The notes: a model not told the origin generated them from the sequence alone. Shown: positions 7,672 to 14,239, numbered from the stretch's first letter. The stretch: 14,239 nucleotides of DNA from J084 sp964471405 (GCA_964471405.1 CAYYGH010000060.1:1-14239); one strand, 5' to 3'. Program-made: numbers and translations.

Positions 7672-8364
7672 CTACTGGCCGCGCCGCGCCAGAATCTGCT
7701 CCGCGTCCGGCAGCTTGCGGGCCCGGGCGAGCCGGGATGTCAGCTTCTTGGCCGCCTCGGGATCCATGTTGGCCAGCAAGGCGGCCATCTTGGCGGCTTT
7801 CATCTGCCGGGCCAGGCGTTCCTGGATGTCGAGATCCAGGCGCTGGAAGATCGGGGCGGCATCCTTCGGCTTCATGCTCTCATAGACCTTGACCAGAGAG
7901 GAGAGCTTCTTGTCCTCGGCAGCATTGTAGCTTTGGACGAGATCGGCGATCTCGGCCTTGACCTGATCCAGCCTCTTCAGCTCGGCCTTGATGCGGCGTT
8001 CGGTGGCGGCCAGCACCTGTTCCTTGAGGGCCAGCTTGGCCTCCCGCTCTTCGAGGGCGCGGCGGCGGGCTTCGAGGTCCGCAACCAGATCGCGTTCGGC
8101 CCGGCTCAGACTGCGGGGAGATACGCCTGCCGGCACTCCCGCCCCGGCATCGGAGGAGGGCGAGGCCTCAGAAGCCTGGGGCTTCTTTTCCTCTTTCTGT
8201 TTCCGGGGCGGGTCGGATTGCGGCGCTTCCTGGGCATGGACCGCAAGGGCATCGCCCGAGGCGGTGAAGACGGCGCCGAGGCGATCGATCCTCTGGGCAA
8301 TCGCGAGCCCGAAAATGGCGAGGACCAGCACCAGGACAGCCGATCGCACATGACCTCCAGCCAT
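7672..8364 (-). CDS. MotE-like flagellar protein (MgtE-N-like fold)
   Basis: 230 residues. One N-terminal hydrophobic segment, SAVLVLVLAIFGLAIA (8-23), anchors or exports the protein. A charged, Pro-rich linker (about 48-85) leads to a long coiled coil (88-150, RRRALEEREAKLALKEQVL...) and a C-terminal domain with KVYESMKPKDAAPIFQRLD (159-177) and KMAALLANMDPEAAKKLTSR (192-211). That domain is the hallmark of MotE-like proteins, whose fold resembles the N-terminal domain of the magnesium transporter MgtE and FliG. In rhizobia MotE is a periplasmic chaperone for a stator-associated protein; that this copy does the same is inference. The start ATG has a very strong AGGAGAAGGAGAG site upstream. 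It lies 55 bases after the DUF6468 gene and ends its transcription block before a 231-base gap. Confidence 0.9.
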   Translation of the reverse strand: MAGGHVRSAVLVLVLAIFGLAIAQRIDRLGAVFTASGDALAVHAQEAPQSDPPRKQKEEKKPQASEASPSSDAGAGVPAGVSPRSLSRAERDLVADLEARRRALEEREAKLALKEQVLAATERRIKAELKRLDQVKAEIADLVQSYNAAEDKKLSSLVKVYESMKPKDAAPIFQRLDLDIQERLARQMKAAKMAALLANMDPEAAKKLTSRLARARKLPDAEQILARRGQ

Positions 8365-8419
8365 CTTGCTCTCCTTCTCCTACCCCGCCTCGCCGTTCCG
8401 GAGCAATTCCCGCCGGCCG

Positions 8420-8869
8420 TCAGCGCAGCGACTTGAGCGCTTCGAGCACGACTACCCGCTCCCTTTGTGGCGAAGACGCCGCGGGCCGTGCCTTGGCGGA
8501 CCCCTGTGGAGGATGTTCCGTGCCCTTGACGGCGCGGCGGGCGGTGCTTGCCAGTCCCGTCAGGCGATCGGCCAGCGCCTCGCCCGCCTGGGTCACGACG
8601 AGGAGTTCCTCCTTGAGGGAGCGTGCCGCGGCGATCCGCTGTTCAAGATCGGTGAGGTTGTCGGCCTCCTTCTTGAACGCATCGAGGGCGACACGCGTCT
8701 GCTGGCTGGCCGCCTCAAGCCGCGCAACCAGTTCGGCAAACAGACGCTGCTCCGAACGCAGCCGGGCGATCCGGCGGTGGAGCAGCACCAGCCCCGCGGA
8801 CAGCCCGACCATCAGCACGACGAGCAGCCCGTCAATCACCATGCCCAGCGACAAGCTCACATCTCCCAT
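8420..8869 (-). CDS. DUF6468-type membrane protein of the flagellar locus
   Basis: 149 residues with one N-terminal membrane span, VIDGLLVVLMVGLSAGLVLL (11-30). A predicted coiled-coil stretch follows (about 33-110: RIARLRSEQRLFAELVARLE, KEELLVVTQAGEALADRLTG), then a Ser/Ala/Pro linker and a short C-terminal helix. This architecture, and its place directly after fliM, match the DUF6468 family found in flagellar clusters of Rhodospirillales and relatives. The function is not established. A motor- or stator-adjacent role is inferred from its neighbours fliM, fliL and the MotE-like gene. The start ATG has an AGGG seven bases upstream; a second in-frame ATG lies nine codons later. It sits 32 bases after the fliM stop. 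Confidence 0.85.
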   Translation of the reverse strand: MGDVSLSLGMVIDGLLVVLMVGLSAGLVLLHRRIARLRSEQRLFAELVARLEAASQQTRVALDAFKKEADNLTDLEQRIAAARSLKEELLVVTQAGEALADRLTGLASTARRAVKGTEHPPQGSAKARPAASSPQRERVVVLEALKSLR

Positions 8870-8901
8870 CTTCCGGCCCTATCGCATGCCGGCCTGCCGT
8901 T

Positions 8902-10065
8902 TCAGGCGGCCTGTTTGGACTTGCTCTTCTTGACCAGGCTTTCCTCGACCTGGATCGCCACATACTGCCCGGAACGGCCGAGCCGTCCCTTGACCATGGG
9001 CACGTCACCACTGCGCAGCTCCACGGGATCCTCGGCCTTGGTGTTGAAGACGATGGTCTGGCCGATTTCGAAGTTCATCACGTCCCGCAAGGTCATCGTC
9101 TGCTCGCCAAGCACGGCCTTGAGTTCAAGATCCGCATTCCACAGCTCGGTGGCCAGATGGGTCTCCCAGATCGTGTCGCGGCCGAATTTTTCGCCCATGA
9201 AGCGCTGAAGCAGCAGCTCGCGCACGGGCTCGAGCGTCGCATAGGGAAACAGCAGCTCCAGGCGTCCGCCGCGGTCTTCCATGTCGACCCGCAGCTTGAT
9301 CAGGATCGCGGCATTGGGCGGACGGGCAATGGTGGCAAAGCGCGGATTGGTCTCCAGCCGGTCGAAGGTGAAGTTGACCGGCGACAGTGGCTCGAAAGCG
9401 GCCGACATGTCCTTGAGCACCACCGCGATCATGCGCTCGACCAGCGTCTGTTCGATGGTGGTGTAGGGCCGCCCTTCGATCCGCATGGGAGCGGTGCCGC
9501 GCCGGCCGCCCAGCAGCACGTCGACGATGGAATAGATGAGGGAGGAATCGACCGTCATGAGGCCATAGTTGTCCCATTCCTCCGCTCGAAAAACGGCCAG
9601 CATCGCAGGAAGAGGGATCGAGTTCAGATAGTCTCCGAACCGCACGGAGGTGATGTTGTCCAGGCTCACCTCGATATTGTCGGATGTGAAGTTGCGAAGC
9701 GATGTCGACATCATCCGGACCATGCGGTCGAAGATGATGTCGAGCATCGGCAGGCGCTCATAGGTCACCAGACCGCTGTTGATCAGCGCCTGAATGCCCT
9801 GGGCTTCGCCTTCGTCGCCTCCCGAGTCGAAGCCGAGCAGGGAGTCGATTTCCTCCTGGTCCAGGACACGGCCCGGGACCCGGGCTCCGAATTCGTCGAG
9901 CTCCTCGCCTTCCTCCTCTTCGGAAGTCGCGGCGGCGGCCTCATCGGCCGCTTGTGCTCCTTCTTCTTCCTCGTCGAGATCGGCACCGGCCATCGCCGCC
10001 CATTCGGCGGCCATGGCCTCCTCCTCGCTCATCTCTTTCTTCTGATCTTCGGGTTCGTCCGCCAT
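8902..10065 (-). CDS. fliM: FliM, flagellar motor switch (C-ring) protein
   Basis: 387 residues. FliM is the C-ring component that binds CheY-P and reverses rotation, at the cytoplasmic face of the motor. Seen here: the CheY-binding peptide LDQEEIDSLLGF (68-79), the middle domain with LIYSIVDVLLGGRRG (176-190), FTFDRLETNPRFATI (232-246), and the C-terminal FliN-like domain ending VKGRLGRSGQYVAIQVEE (358-375). It is longer than E. coli FliM (334) because about 65 acidic residues, rich in Glu, Asp and Ala (SEEEAMAAEWAAMAGADLDE...), precede the CheY-binding peptide. The start ATG has AGGGTGA seven bases upstream, and this N-terminus is typical of Rhodospirillales FliM, so I do not think it is a start-site error. 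It lies 50 bases after fliL and 32 bases before the DUF6468 gene. fliN is not in the window. Confidence 0.98.
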   Translation of the reverse strand: MADEPEDQKKEMSEEEAMAAEWAAMAGADLDEEEEGAQAADEAAAATSEEEEGEELDEFGARVPGRVLDQEEIDSLLGFDSGGDEGEAQGIQALINSGLVTYERLPMLDIIFDRMVRMMSTSLRNFTSDNIEVSLDNITSVRFGDYLNSIPLPAMLAVFRAEEWDNYGLMTVDSSLIYSIVDVLLGGRRGTAPMRIEGRPYTTIEQTLVERMIAVVLKDMSAAFEPLSPVNFTFDRLETNPRFATIARPPNAAILIKLRVDMEDRGGRLELLFPYATLEPVRELLLQRFMGEKFGRDTIWETHLATELWNADLELKAVLGEQTMTLRDVMNFEIGQTIVFNTKAEDPVELRSGDVPMVKGRLGRSGQYVAIQVEESLVKKSKSKQAA

Positions 10066-10115
10066 CGGCTTTCACCCTGTACCGCTGACCGATGCCACCT
10101 GCTCTGCCGAAGCAG

Positions 10116-10655
10116 CTACTGGACCAGCATTTCCCGGAACAGCACGTCCTTGACTTCAACCGGCGCCAGTGTCGTGTTGAGGCGCCGCAGGAGTTCCTCC
10201 TTCAGGCGGTAGAGACCGGCCGAGCCATTGAGATCCTCAAGCCGCATCTCCCGCAGATAGACCTGAAAGTCGTCGAGAACCCGGGGCAGTTGGGCTTCCA
10301 CTGCCTTTTTGGCGCTCTGGCGATCGACCTCCAGGCTGATTTTGGCCCGCAGATAGCGGGGCTGGCGACCACCCGTGTTCAGATTGACCACCATGTCCGG
10401 CAGATCGATGAAGATCGTCTCGATCTTTTCCGCCTTGGCCGGCCCTTCGCCGTGATCGGCTTCCTCGCCATGCTCTTCTCCTTCGGCCTTCGGGTGGTCC
10501 TCGCCTCCCGTCAGCATCATCACGGCCGCCCCCCCGCCTCCCAGGACAAGCAGGGCGATCCCGGCGATAATGACGATCTTCTTGCCGCTCCATTTCTTGC
10601 GGGGCGGCTCACCATCCAGATCGCCGTCCAGAGCTTCCAGATCTTCCTCGCTCAT
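10116..10655 (-). CDS. fliL: FliL, stator-associated flagellar basal body protein
   Basis: 179 residues. FliL is an inner-membrane protein that surrounds and supports the stator units at the basal body. Seen here: a short cytoplasmic N-terminus (MSEEDLEALDGDLD), a membrane span VIIAGIALLVLGGGGAAVMM (28-47), a His/Glu-rich linker (HPKAEGEEHGEEADHGEG) and the periplasmic stomatin-like domain, FIDLPDMVVNLNT...YLRAKISLEV (82-110) to the C-terminal APVEVKDVLFREMLVQ (164-179). The frame remains open upstream into the intergenic DNA, but the ATG at 10655 has an AGAGGG nine bases upstream and begins the typical acidic FliL N-terminus. It is the first gene of the minus-strand operon and diverges from flgF. 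I see no clear promoter for it; an AT-rich patch at 10721-10757 lies 66-102 bases before its start. Confidence 0.97.
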   Translation of the reverse strand: MSEEDLEALDGDLDGEPPRKKWSGKKIVIIAGIALLVLGGGGAAVMMLTGGEDHPKAEGEEHGEEADHGEGPAKAEKIETIFIDLPDMVVNLNTGGRQPRYLRAKISLEVDRQSAKKAVEAQLPRVLDDFQVYLREMRLEDLNGSAGLYRLKEELLRRLNTTLAPVEVKDVLFREMLVQ

Positions 10656-10881
10656 GACATGGGGCCCTCTACCGCGATTGATGCCAGCTTGCCCACCAAG
10701 GCGGATCGGCCTCGGCGTTCGGTAAACGGTAGCGTCAATAAGATTAACAAGTGGTAATCGCGCCCGGGTGGGAAGCCGGCAAACCTTTCCTGTCGCCTTC
10801 GCGGCAGGGTCCGTTTCCTGCTTCGGCACCTTCACGGCGGTCCCCGCTTTCGGCCCCTGTTTTTCCAGCCTTTTTCCCTGA

Positions 10882-10897
10882 TGGCACGGCGGTTGCT
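10882..10897 (+). promoter_or_regulatory. Sigma-54 promoter (-24/-12) for flgF-flgG-flgA-flgH
   Basis: TGGCACGGCGGTTGCT matches the RpoN consensus TGGCACG-N4-TTGCW at every defined base, with GG (10883-10884) and GC (10895-10896) separated by exactly ten bases. Transcription should begin near 10908. Sigma-54 control of rod and ring genes is well known in bacteria with flagellar gene hierarchies, and needs an enhancer-binding activator such as a FlbD- or FleQ/FleR-type protein, not encoded in this window. T-tracts directly upstream may add curvature. Confidence 0.88.
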
Positions 10898-10914
10898 TTC
10901 CCTCTCGTGAGCCA

Positions 10915-10969
10915 GATCGGGCACGGCCTTCCGCTCTGGCCGGATCGGGCGAGACGACACGGGAGAGCG
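10915..10969 (+). repeat. 55-base sequence, left copy beside the N gap
   Basis: Begins GATCGGGCACGG and ends GGGAGAGCG immediately before the first N. It is identical over all 55 bases to 11070-11124. Most likely this is the true flgF leader and the right copy is the same DNA seen from the next contig. Confidence 0.97.
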
Positions 10970-11069
10970 NNNNNNNNNNNNNNNNNNNNNNNNNNNNNNN
11001 NNNNNNNNNNNNNNNNNNNNNNNNNNNNNNNNNNNNNNNNNNNNNNNNNNNNNNNNNNNNNNNNNNNNN
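10970..11069. other. Assembly gap of exactly 100 Ns
   Basis: A round 100-base N run is the usual filler for a gap of unknown size, so its length carries no information. The identical 55-base flanks suggest the two contigs actually overlap. Confidence 0.98.
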
Positions 11070-11124
11070 GATCGGGCACGGCCTTCCGCTCTGGCCGGAT
11101 CGGGCGAGACGACACGGGAGAGCG
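11070..11124 (+). repeat. 55-base sequence, right copy beside the N gap
   Basis: Identical to 10915-10969. It supplies the ribosome site GGGAGAG (11116-11122), seven bases before the flgF ATG. If the contigs are merged, one copy and the Ns disappear and the sequence runs from 10969 directly into 11125. Confidence 0.97.
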
Positions 11125-11129
11125 TGATC

Positions 11130-11879
11130 ATGGATCTGATGAGAGCAGTGGGGCTGGCGCATCTGGAGGCGCTGCGCAATCAGCTCGATGTCGTGGCCAA
11201 CAATATCGCGAATGTGAACTCGACGGCTTTCAAGACCGAGCGCGCCCGTTTTCGCACCGAGGTCTTCGAAATGCCGCAAGGAGGGGGAGTTGTCGGACTG
11301 GGACGGGTGCAGTTCGTCCTGCCGGCCGGCGTTTTCCGCGACATGGCGCAAGGGGCGATCGATGTCACCAACAATCCGCTCGATGTGGCGATCGAAGGAG
11401 ACGGATTCTTCGTCGTGCAAACGGATCAGGGCGAGCAGCTCTATACCCGGGCCGGGAATTTGACTCTCAACGCGGATCGGGAACTCGTCACCGTGACCGG
11501 TGCTCGCGTTCTCGATGACAGCGGGGCTCCGATCGCATTCGAGACCACGGACAATCGCATCACGATCGACGAGGAGGGCAAGATTTTCACCGAGCGCGGG
11601 GAGGTGGCGCAGCTCGGTCTCGTGCGGTTCGAACGCCCCCAGCAGCTGGAGCGGCGGGGCGATGGACTTCTGGCGACCACGGAAACGCCCCTGCCCGTGG
11701 AGCCGGGTGCGGCGCGGGTGGTCCAGGGAGCGCTGGAGCGCGCCAATGTCAACCCGATCGTCGAAATGACCCGCATGATCAAGATCCTGCGCAGCTATCA
11801 GGAAATGCAGCGGGCTCTGGACCGCAGTCGTGAGACCGAGCAGCGGGCGATCGATCGCCTGCCGCGTGTGCAGGCCTAG
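11130..11879 (+). CDS. flgF: FlgF, proximal rod protein of the flagellar basal body
   Basis: 249 residues. FlgF is an exported proximal rod subunit assembled in the periplasm by the flagellar type III system. Seen here: the rod-family N-terminal motif LDVVANNIANVNSTAFK (19-35), the central beta domain with AIDVTNNPLDVAIEGDGFFV (76-95) and LYTRAGNLTLNADRELVT (104-121), and the C-terminal heptad helix ALERANVNPIVEMTRMIKIL (201-220). There is no cleavable signal, as expected for this export route. The ATG at 11130 is preferred over the GTG at 11124 because GGGAGAG lies seven bases before the ATG and almost touches the GTG. It is the first gene after the sigma-54 promoter. The upstream leader is interrupted by the N gap, but the coding region is intact. 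Confidence 0.96.
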   Translation: MDLMRAVGLAHLEALRNQLDVVANNIANVNSTAFKTERARFRTEVFEMPQGGGVVGLGRVQFVLPAGVFRDMAQGAIDVTNNPLDVAIEGDGFFVVQTDQGEQLYTRAGNLTLNADRELVTVTGARVLDDSGAPIAFETTDNRITIDEEGKIFTERGEVAQLGLVRFERPQQLERRGDGLLATTETPLPVEPGAARVVQGALERANVNPIVEMTRMIKILRSYQEMQRALDRSRETEQRAIDRLPRVQA

Positions 11880-11923
11880 GGACGAAGAGACGGATTGGAC
11901 CGGTCAAGCGAGGAGAAGACGTC

Positions 11924-12709
11924 ATGAAGGCTCTGAGCATCGCAGCTACGGGCATGGCCGCCCAGCAGCTCAATGTCGAGGTGATCTCGAACAATCTCGC
12001 CAATCTCAATACCACGGCCTACAAACGCCGCCGGGCGGAGTTTCAGGATCTGCTCTATCAGTCGATCCAGCGGGTCGGATCGAATTCCACGGCGCAGGGC
12101 ACGGTTGTGCCCTCGGGCATCCAGGTCGGTGTCGGGGTGCGGGCGGCGGGCGTCTACCGCATCAATTCCCAGGGCGCGCTGGAGCATACGGAAAATCCGC
12201 TGGATCTTGCGATCAACGGCCGCGGCTTCTTCCGCGTGCAGCTTCCCAACGGCGAGGAGGTCTATACCCGCGCCGGCTCCTTCCAGCTGGATCAGGCCGG
12301 GCAGATCGTGACCCCGCAGGGTTTTGTCGTGCTGCCCGGGATCACGATCCCGCAGGAGGCCGTGGACATCACGGTCAACCGCGAGGGCGAGGTGCAGGTC
12401 AAGCTGGACGGGCAGGTGGACCCGCAGGTGGTGGGCCAGATCGACATCGCTACCTTCCCGAACGAGGCAGGTCTGGAGGCGGTGGGCGAGAATCTCTTCA
12501 AGGAAACCCAGGCCTCCGGTCAGGCGACCGTTTCGACGCCGGGCACTCCCGGGTTCGGCACGATCGAGCAGGGCTTTCTGGAGCAGTCCAATGTGGACCC
12601 GGTGCGCGAGATTACGGCGCTCATTTCCGCCCAGCGTGCCTATGAGCTGAATTCACGGGTGATCCGCTCGGCCGACGAGATGCTGAACACCGTCAACAAT
12701 CTCCGTTAG
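11924..12709 (+). CDS. flgG: FlgG, distal rod protein of the flagellar basal body
   Basis: 261 residues, the usual FlgG length. FlgG forms the long distal rod through the P and L rings. Seen here: LNVEVISNNLANLNTTAYKR (16-35), the FlgG-type segment after it (DLLYQSIQRVGSNSTAQGTV, 42-61, then GIQVGVGVR) that distinguishes distal-rod FlgG from FlgF, the central NPLDLAINGRGFFRV (91-105) and VYTRAGSFQLDQAGQIVT (113-130), and the C-terminal EQSNVDPVREITALISAQRA (220-239). GAGGAG lies about eight bases before the ATG. It starts 44 bases after flgF and was probably co-transcribed with it from the sigma-54 promoter. No anomaly seen. Confidence 0.98.
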   Translation: MKALSIAATGMAAQQLNVEVISNNLANLNTTAYKRRRAEFQDLLYQSIQRVGSNSTAQGTVVPSGIQVGVGVRAAGVYRINSQGALEHTENPLDLAINGRGFFRVQLPNGEEVYTRAGSFQLDQAGQIVTPQGFVVLPGITIPQEAVDITVNREGEVQVKLDGQVDPQVVGQIDIATFPNEAGLEAVGENLFKETQASGQATVSTPGTPGFGTIEQGFLEQSNVDPVREITALISAQRAYELNSRVIRSADEMLNTVNNLR

Positions 12710-12714
12710 GAGGT
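12708..12714 (+). promoter_or_regulatory. flgA ribosome site overlapping the flgG stop codon
   Basis: AGGAGGT, a perfect anti-Shine-Dalgarno match, begins inside the flgG TAG (12707-12709) and lies six bases before the flgA ATG. The arrangement suggests flgA translation is coupled to flgG termination. Confidence 0.75.
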
Positions 12715-12720
12715 AGATCG

Positions 12721-13731
12721 ATGAAACCCCTCTTTCTGCGCATGATCGCATCAGTCCCGGCTCTGATGCTCCTCTTCATCCTGCCGATGCCCTTGGAGGC
12801 GACAGGTGCGCGGGCCGGCGAGCCATCCCTTGCCCTTGCGCCCCGGCCGTATGTGGAAGTCGGCGGTGATCGGGTGCTGCTGTCGGATGTGCTGCCAGGG
12901 GCGCCGGCGGAGGCGGCCGGAGTTGTGCTCACCCGCGCACCGGCCCCGGGCCAGAGCCTGACCATTCCCGTTTCCGCCATCGCCGAGGCGGCGGGCAAGG
13001 TCGGGCTGGCACTGGCCGAGATCCCTGCCCGGGTGGTGCAGGTGCATCGCCCCGGGCGCCGGATCGCGCGCGCCGAGATCGAGGACCGTCTGGCCGGTCT
13101 GCTGGCACGCCGGCTGGGCGAGGAGAGGCTGGCGGTCACCTTGGCCGGGATGCGGCCCATCACGCTGCCGACAGGAAGAACCGCCGCCGATCTCCAGCTT
13201 GCCGTGACCGCAATCGACCGCCGGACCCATCGCTTCGTGGCGCGCCTGCACTGGCCGGACGGATTCGGTCACAGCCGGATGACGGAGCTGGCCGGTCGCT
13301 ACGAGCCGCTGGTTGCGGTGCCCGTTCTCGCCCATGTCGTGGCGCGGGGTGACATCGTATCGCAGGACGACCTGACGACGATCTGGCTGCCCGCCCGTCG
13401 CCTTTCGCGTGGCCTGCTGGCCAGCCCCGACGAGATTCTCGGCCGGGAGGCGACCCGCAGCCTGCGGCCCGGTGTCCCCCTGCGGCGTGGTGATCTGCGC
13501 CGGCCCCTGCTGATCCGCAAGGGGGAGGTCGTGACCATGCGCGTGGCCACCGGCGCGATGATTCTCACGGCCCAGGGACGGGCGATGCAGGATGGGGCAC
13601 GCGGGGAGCTGGTGCGTGTGCTCAATGGCAAAAGCCGGCGGGTCGTGGAGGGACGCGTCGTGGGAGCCGGACTCGTGGAAGTCGCCTGGCAGCCGGTGCG
13701 CATCATGCCCGGCGGGATTGCCATGCGATGA
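12721..13731 (+). CDS. flgA: FlgA, periplasmic chaperone for P-ring assembly
   Basis: 336 residues. FlgA helps FlgI subunits polymerise into the periplasmic P ring. Seen here: a Sec signal peptide (MKPLFLRMIASVPALMLLFI..., cleavage probably after the ARA at 30-32), an N-terminal region with ILPGAPAEAAGVVL-like residues (57-70, L-P-G-A), and the C-terminal SAF-type region LAHVVARGDIVSQDDLTTIW (202-221), REATRSLRPGVPLRRGDLRR (242-261), LIRKGEVVTMRVATGAMILT (263-282) and GARGELVRVLNGKSRRVVEG (291-310). Those are the conserved FlgA blocks. It is much longer than E. coli FlgA (219 residues) but in line with long FlgA proteins of alphaproteobacteria, which carry an extra N-terminal domain. It begins 11 bases after flgG. 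Confidence 0.95.
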   Translation: MKPLFLRMIASVPALMLLFILPMPLEATGARAGEPSLALAPRPYVEVGGDRVLLSDVLPGAPAEAAGVVLTRAPAPGQSLTIPVSAIAEAAGKVGLALAEIPARVVQVHRPGRRIARAEIEDRLAGLLARRLGEERLAVTLAGMRPITLPTGRTAADLQLAVTAIDRRTHRFVARLHWPDGFGHSRMTELAGRYEPLVAVPVLAHVVARGDIVSQDDLTTIWLPARRLSRGLLASPDEILGREATRSLRPGVPLRRGDLRRPLLIRKGEVVTMRVATGAMILTAQGRAMQDGARGELVRVLNGKSRRVVEGRVVGAGLVEVAWQPVRIMPGGIAMR

Positions 13732-13765
13732 TGAGCGGCGGTGATCGGTCAGGAAAGGAATCGTG

Positions 13766-14239
13766 ATGATGACGGGAAGTGGCAGGATGAGCACGGTGGA
13801 AAAGAAGTCCGGGATGACGGGGCTCGTCCGGGGTGCGATGCTGATGGCCCTCGCCGGTGTTCTGGGCGGCTGTGCGGTGGGTGACCGGCTTGCCCATATC
13901 GGCCGGGCGCCCGAGCTCAAGCCGATGCCGAAGGCGCCTGCCCCGCCGGTGGAGCGGTCGATTTCCGTCCCGATGCCGGATCCCGAGAAGACGCACTCTC
14001 TGCCGGCCAGCCTGTGGCGCACGGGCGCACGCGCCTTCTTCCGCGATCAGCGGGCAAGCCGCGTGGGCGACATCCTGACGGTAGAGATCGACATCTCGGA
14101 TCGCGCCGCCATCGCCAACAAGACGACCCGCACGCGCGACAACAGCGACAAGGCCAACCTCTCGAGCTTTCTGGGTTATGAAAGCCAGCTGAAGACCTTC
14201 CTGCCGGATGCCGTGCAGCCGGACAATCTGACATCCTTC
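13766..14239 (+). CDS. flgH: FlgH, L-ring lipoprotein (5' part, cut by window end)
   Basis: 158 residues are visible, and the frame is open to the last base, so the gene continues outside the window. FlgH forms the outer-membrane L ring. Seen here: a lipoprotein signal ending LALAGVLGGC with lipid-attachment Cys36, a Pro-rich segment (MPKAPAPPVERSISVPMPDP), and the FlgH core SLWRTGARAFFRDQRASRVG (beginning near residue 79) followed by DILTVEIDISDRAAIANKT. Three in-frame starts lie side by side (GTG 13763, ATG 13766, ATG 13769). AGGAAAGGA at 13751-13759 is best spaced for 13766. A later ATG at residue 17 would give a more standard 19-residue signal, so the exact start is unsure. It begins 34 bases after flgA. 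Confidence 0.95.
   Translation, partial: MMTGSGRMSTVEKKSGMTGLVRGAMLMALAGVLGGCAVGDRLAHIGRAPELKPMPKAPAPPVERSISVPMPDPEKTHSLPASLWRTGARAFFRDQRASRVGDILTVEIDISDRAAIANKTTRTRDNSDKANLSSFLGYESQLKTFLPDAVQPDNLTSF

Larger units (their letters stand above)
10656..11129. other. Divergent flagellar intergenic region containing an assembly gap
   Basis: No gene is supported here. In order it holds the fliL leader, an AT-rich patch (10721-10757, includes a TTAAC at 10744-10748), two TTTCCTG repeats (10786-10792 and 10814-10820), two phased T5 tracts (10860-10864, 10871-10875), a sigma-54 promoter (10882-10897), the flgF leader, 100 Ns, and a second copy of part of that leader. Open frames that cross it exist only because the Ns carry no stops. 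Confidence 0.85.

Noticed and set aside
6613..8436. 607-residue plus-strand open frame opposite cheZ and the MotE-like gene
   Set aside because: It runs antisense through two recognisable genes and their spacer, with a sequence typical of a reversed GC-rich frame.
10656..11420. Reading frames that continue through the Ns and would extend FliL upstream or join both sides
   Set aside because: Ns contain no stops, so these frames are artefacts; FliL has a good start at 10655.
1..14239. Mobile element, CRISPR, defence system or biosynthetic cluster
   Set aside because: No transposase, integrase, spaced repeats, tRNA or such enzyme genes are visible; nearly all DNA is accounted for by flagellar genes and mnmC.

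Overview
The window is a GC-rich chromosomal segment of a flagellated Gram-negative bacterium, most likely an alphaproteobacterium of the Rhodospirillales type. This rests on gene order (fliL-fliM-DUF6468-MotE-like-cheZ on one strand, flgF-flgG-flgA-flgH divergent), the acidic N-terminal extension of FliM, and the presence of the DUF6468 and MotE-like proteins. It reads as one flagellar locus with a tRNA-modification gene at its left edge. I see no rRNA, tRNA, CRISPR, insertion sequence, prophage or toxin gene.

Left part, minus strand. Transcription runs from 10655 down to 4. fliL, fliM, a DUF6468 membrane protein and a MotE-like protein form a tight run (10655 to 7672, gaps of 32 to 55 bases). 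A 231-base gap follows, then cheZ, an OmpA/MotB-like single-span protein, a short MotB-like single-span protein and a 1073-residue secreted AMIN-like/TPR protein. The last three are joined by two ATGA start/stop overlaps. After a weak terminator-like hairpin comes mnmC (1989 to 4), a bifunctional wobble-uridine modification enzyme with no evident flagellar role.

Centre. The divergent intergenic region 10656-11129 carries a perfect-consensus sigma-54 promoter (10882-10897) reading toward flgF. It also holds a run of exactly 100 Ns flanked by two identical 55-base sequences. That is the signature of two contigs that overlap by one k-mer and were padded by a scaffolder, so the real intergenic region is probably about 155 bases shorter.

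Right part, plus strand. flgF, flgG, flgA and flgH (cut by the window end) encode the proximal and distal rod proteins, the P-ring chaperone and the L-ring lipoprotein. They form a compact operon that builds the rod and outer rings.

Together the two divergent operons supply motor switch and signal termination (FliM, CheZ), stator-associated membrane proteins (FliL, MotE-like) and the rod/ring export apparatus products. The least understood part is the three-gene module downstream of cheZ (2135-6725). It holds two degenerate MotB/OmpA-like proteins, no MotA partner in the window, and a large periplasmic AMIN-like/TPR protein. It is the best candidate here for an undescribed flagellum-associated envelope complex.
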